Positions 33,037 through 33,746 of a stretch of DNA of 33,746 bases are shown piece after piece. Origin of the DNA: CAZIAK01 sp964537035 (GTDB lineage: Bacteria > Planctomycetota > B15-G4); contig CAZIAK010000046.1 of NCBI GenBank assembly GCA_964537035.1, positions 1 through 33,746 on the forward strand. The letters are read 5' to 3'. The translations under genes were made by a program, and so were the position numbers. The notes beneath the pieces are model-generated. The model did no database searches. It saw only the letters and a list, made by a program, of their open reading frames with translations, and was not told the DNA's origin. The stretch's first letter is position 1, and every line of letters starts with the position of its first letter.

Positions 33037-33746
33037 TGCGCGGCTCGAACTCGAGGCTGCTGGCTCGGATGCTGGGGGCAGTTCACCGCCGCCCACAGCG
33101 AACCCGCCAGCTGCCAGAGGCCGCGCGGGTTGGGTCGTCGCGGTTCTTCTCGGAGCGCTGGCTCTGTCTCTTGGGCTGCGCGACGGCTGGCCAGGCGAAT
33201 CCACGGCGCCACCTCGCCACCCCACCCGGTTCGTCCTGCCCGAGAAGCTCGGGCCCAAGATGATCTGGCTCGGCAGGAGACTGGCCGTCGCTCCAGATGG
33301 CAGCGCCATCGCCTTCACCGGTGTTCCGGACGACACCCGGTTGTTCCTGCGCCCCATCGATGCCTTCGAAGCCACGCCCATCCCCGGAAGCGAGGGGGCC
33401 AGCAGCCCCTTCTTCTCTCCTGACAGCGACTACATCGCCTTCTGGTCGTCCGGCTGGTTGCACAAGGCTCCTTGCGCCGGCGGTCGCGCCATAAGGGTCG
33501 CAGAGATCGGCCAGGTCAATGATGCGGTCTGGGGGCCAGACGATCAGATCGTGGTGAGCAAGACCGTCAGCGCCCTGTTTCTTGTGGACGAGAAGAGCGG
33601 CGAGACTCGGCAGCTCACCGAGGTCGGTGACTCCATGTATCACCGCAGCCCGACCTATCTCCCCGGGGGCGACACCCTCTTGATCGAAGCTGCTAGTCAA
33701 CTCGCCATGGTGGACCTGCCCGATGGCGCTGTGGTCGACCTGGGCA
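32801..33746 (+). pseudogene. Ser/Thr kinase, 3' part in the shifted frame, open at the window end
   Basis: In the +1 frame the kinase resumes exactly at RGKPVDRRTDIWAFGCVLFE, followed by the C-lobe ('LTGQRAFAGGS', 'HRAVIKDPRQRLRDMGDARLEL'), a Pro-rich linker, a transmembrane helix (GWVVAVLLGALALSLGL, about residues 106-122 of this part) and a WD40/TolB-like propeller ('RLAVAPDGSAIAFTG', 'SSPFFSPDSDYIAFWSS', 'VNDAVWGPDDQIVVS'). The frame stays open to base 33746, so the rest of the propeller lies outside. The intact reading through the far side argues for a recent lesion or a sequencing/assembly error. An internal GTG at 32813 could start a kinase-dead fragment, but no ribosome-binding site was seen. 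Confidence 0.85.

Noticed and set aside
1..33746. Mobile element, prophage or genomic-island boundaries
   Set aside because: No transposase, integrase, tRNA gene or flanking direct repeats were seen, and base composition looks even throughout.

Overview
The window is a GC-rich, densely packed bacterial chromosome segment. No tRNA, rRNA, CRISPR array, insertion sequence or phage gene was seen. The best lineage guess is Planctomycetota or a similar group. Three things suggest this: paired secreted FG-GAP propeller proteins, one with a C-terminal module ending in a 'FYLQ...SNGL' pattern that I associate with that phylum; a Ser/Thr kinase fused to a membrane anchor and a beta-propeller; and a pre-peptidase-type secreted protein. 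This is inference from recalled family patterns, not a database result.

Left part (1-9.9 kb). A minus-strand operon holds a lipoprotein, a small two-helix membrane protein, a multi-spanning membrane protein resembling GT-C glycosyltransferases, and the ribosome-rescue factor ArfB. Diverging from it are queG (epoxyqueuosine reductase), an EboC-type TatD hydrolase and a lipoprotein. A REC-GGDEF diguanylate cyclase follows on the minus strand, then a translationally coupled ridA-argR pair preceded by a perfect palindrome that may be an ArgR operator.

Middle (10-18.2 kb). This part holds a large secreted PPC-like protein, a divergent O-antigen-ligase-type membrane protein with a TPR tail, two paralogous seven-motif FG-GAP proteins (one with a Sec-type signal, one a lipoprotein), and a cytoplasmic protein made of three copies of an unrecognised domain of about 72 residues.

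Surface polysaccharide locus (18.2-30.6 kb). It holds a GT2 enzyme with a repeat-bearing insertion in its catalytic domain, a GT4 enzyme, and a minus-strand operon of GT2 (WbbL-like), Wzm-type permease, AsnB, GT4, Wzt-type ATPase with C-terminal glycan-binding domain, and a double methyltransferase. Together these suggest assembly, modification and ABC-dependent export of a surface glycan.

Right end (30.8-33.7 kb). A secreted carboxypeptidase-Q-like M28 peptidase is followed by a Ser/Thr kinase gene. The kinase reading frame is broken by what looks like an 11-base deletion between imperfect direct repeats. The gene runs off the window in the shifted frame.

Strongest leads: the triplicated-domain protein next to the glycan locus, the 11-base kinase frameshift, repeat expansions inside two glycan-related proteins, the ridA-argR operon with its palindrome, and the eboC-like gene without other ebo genes in view.
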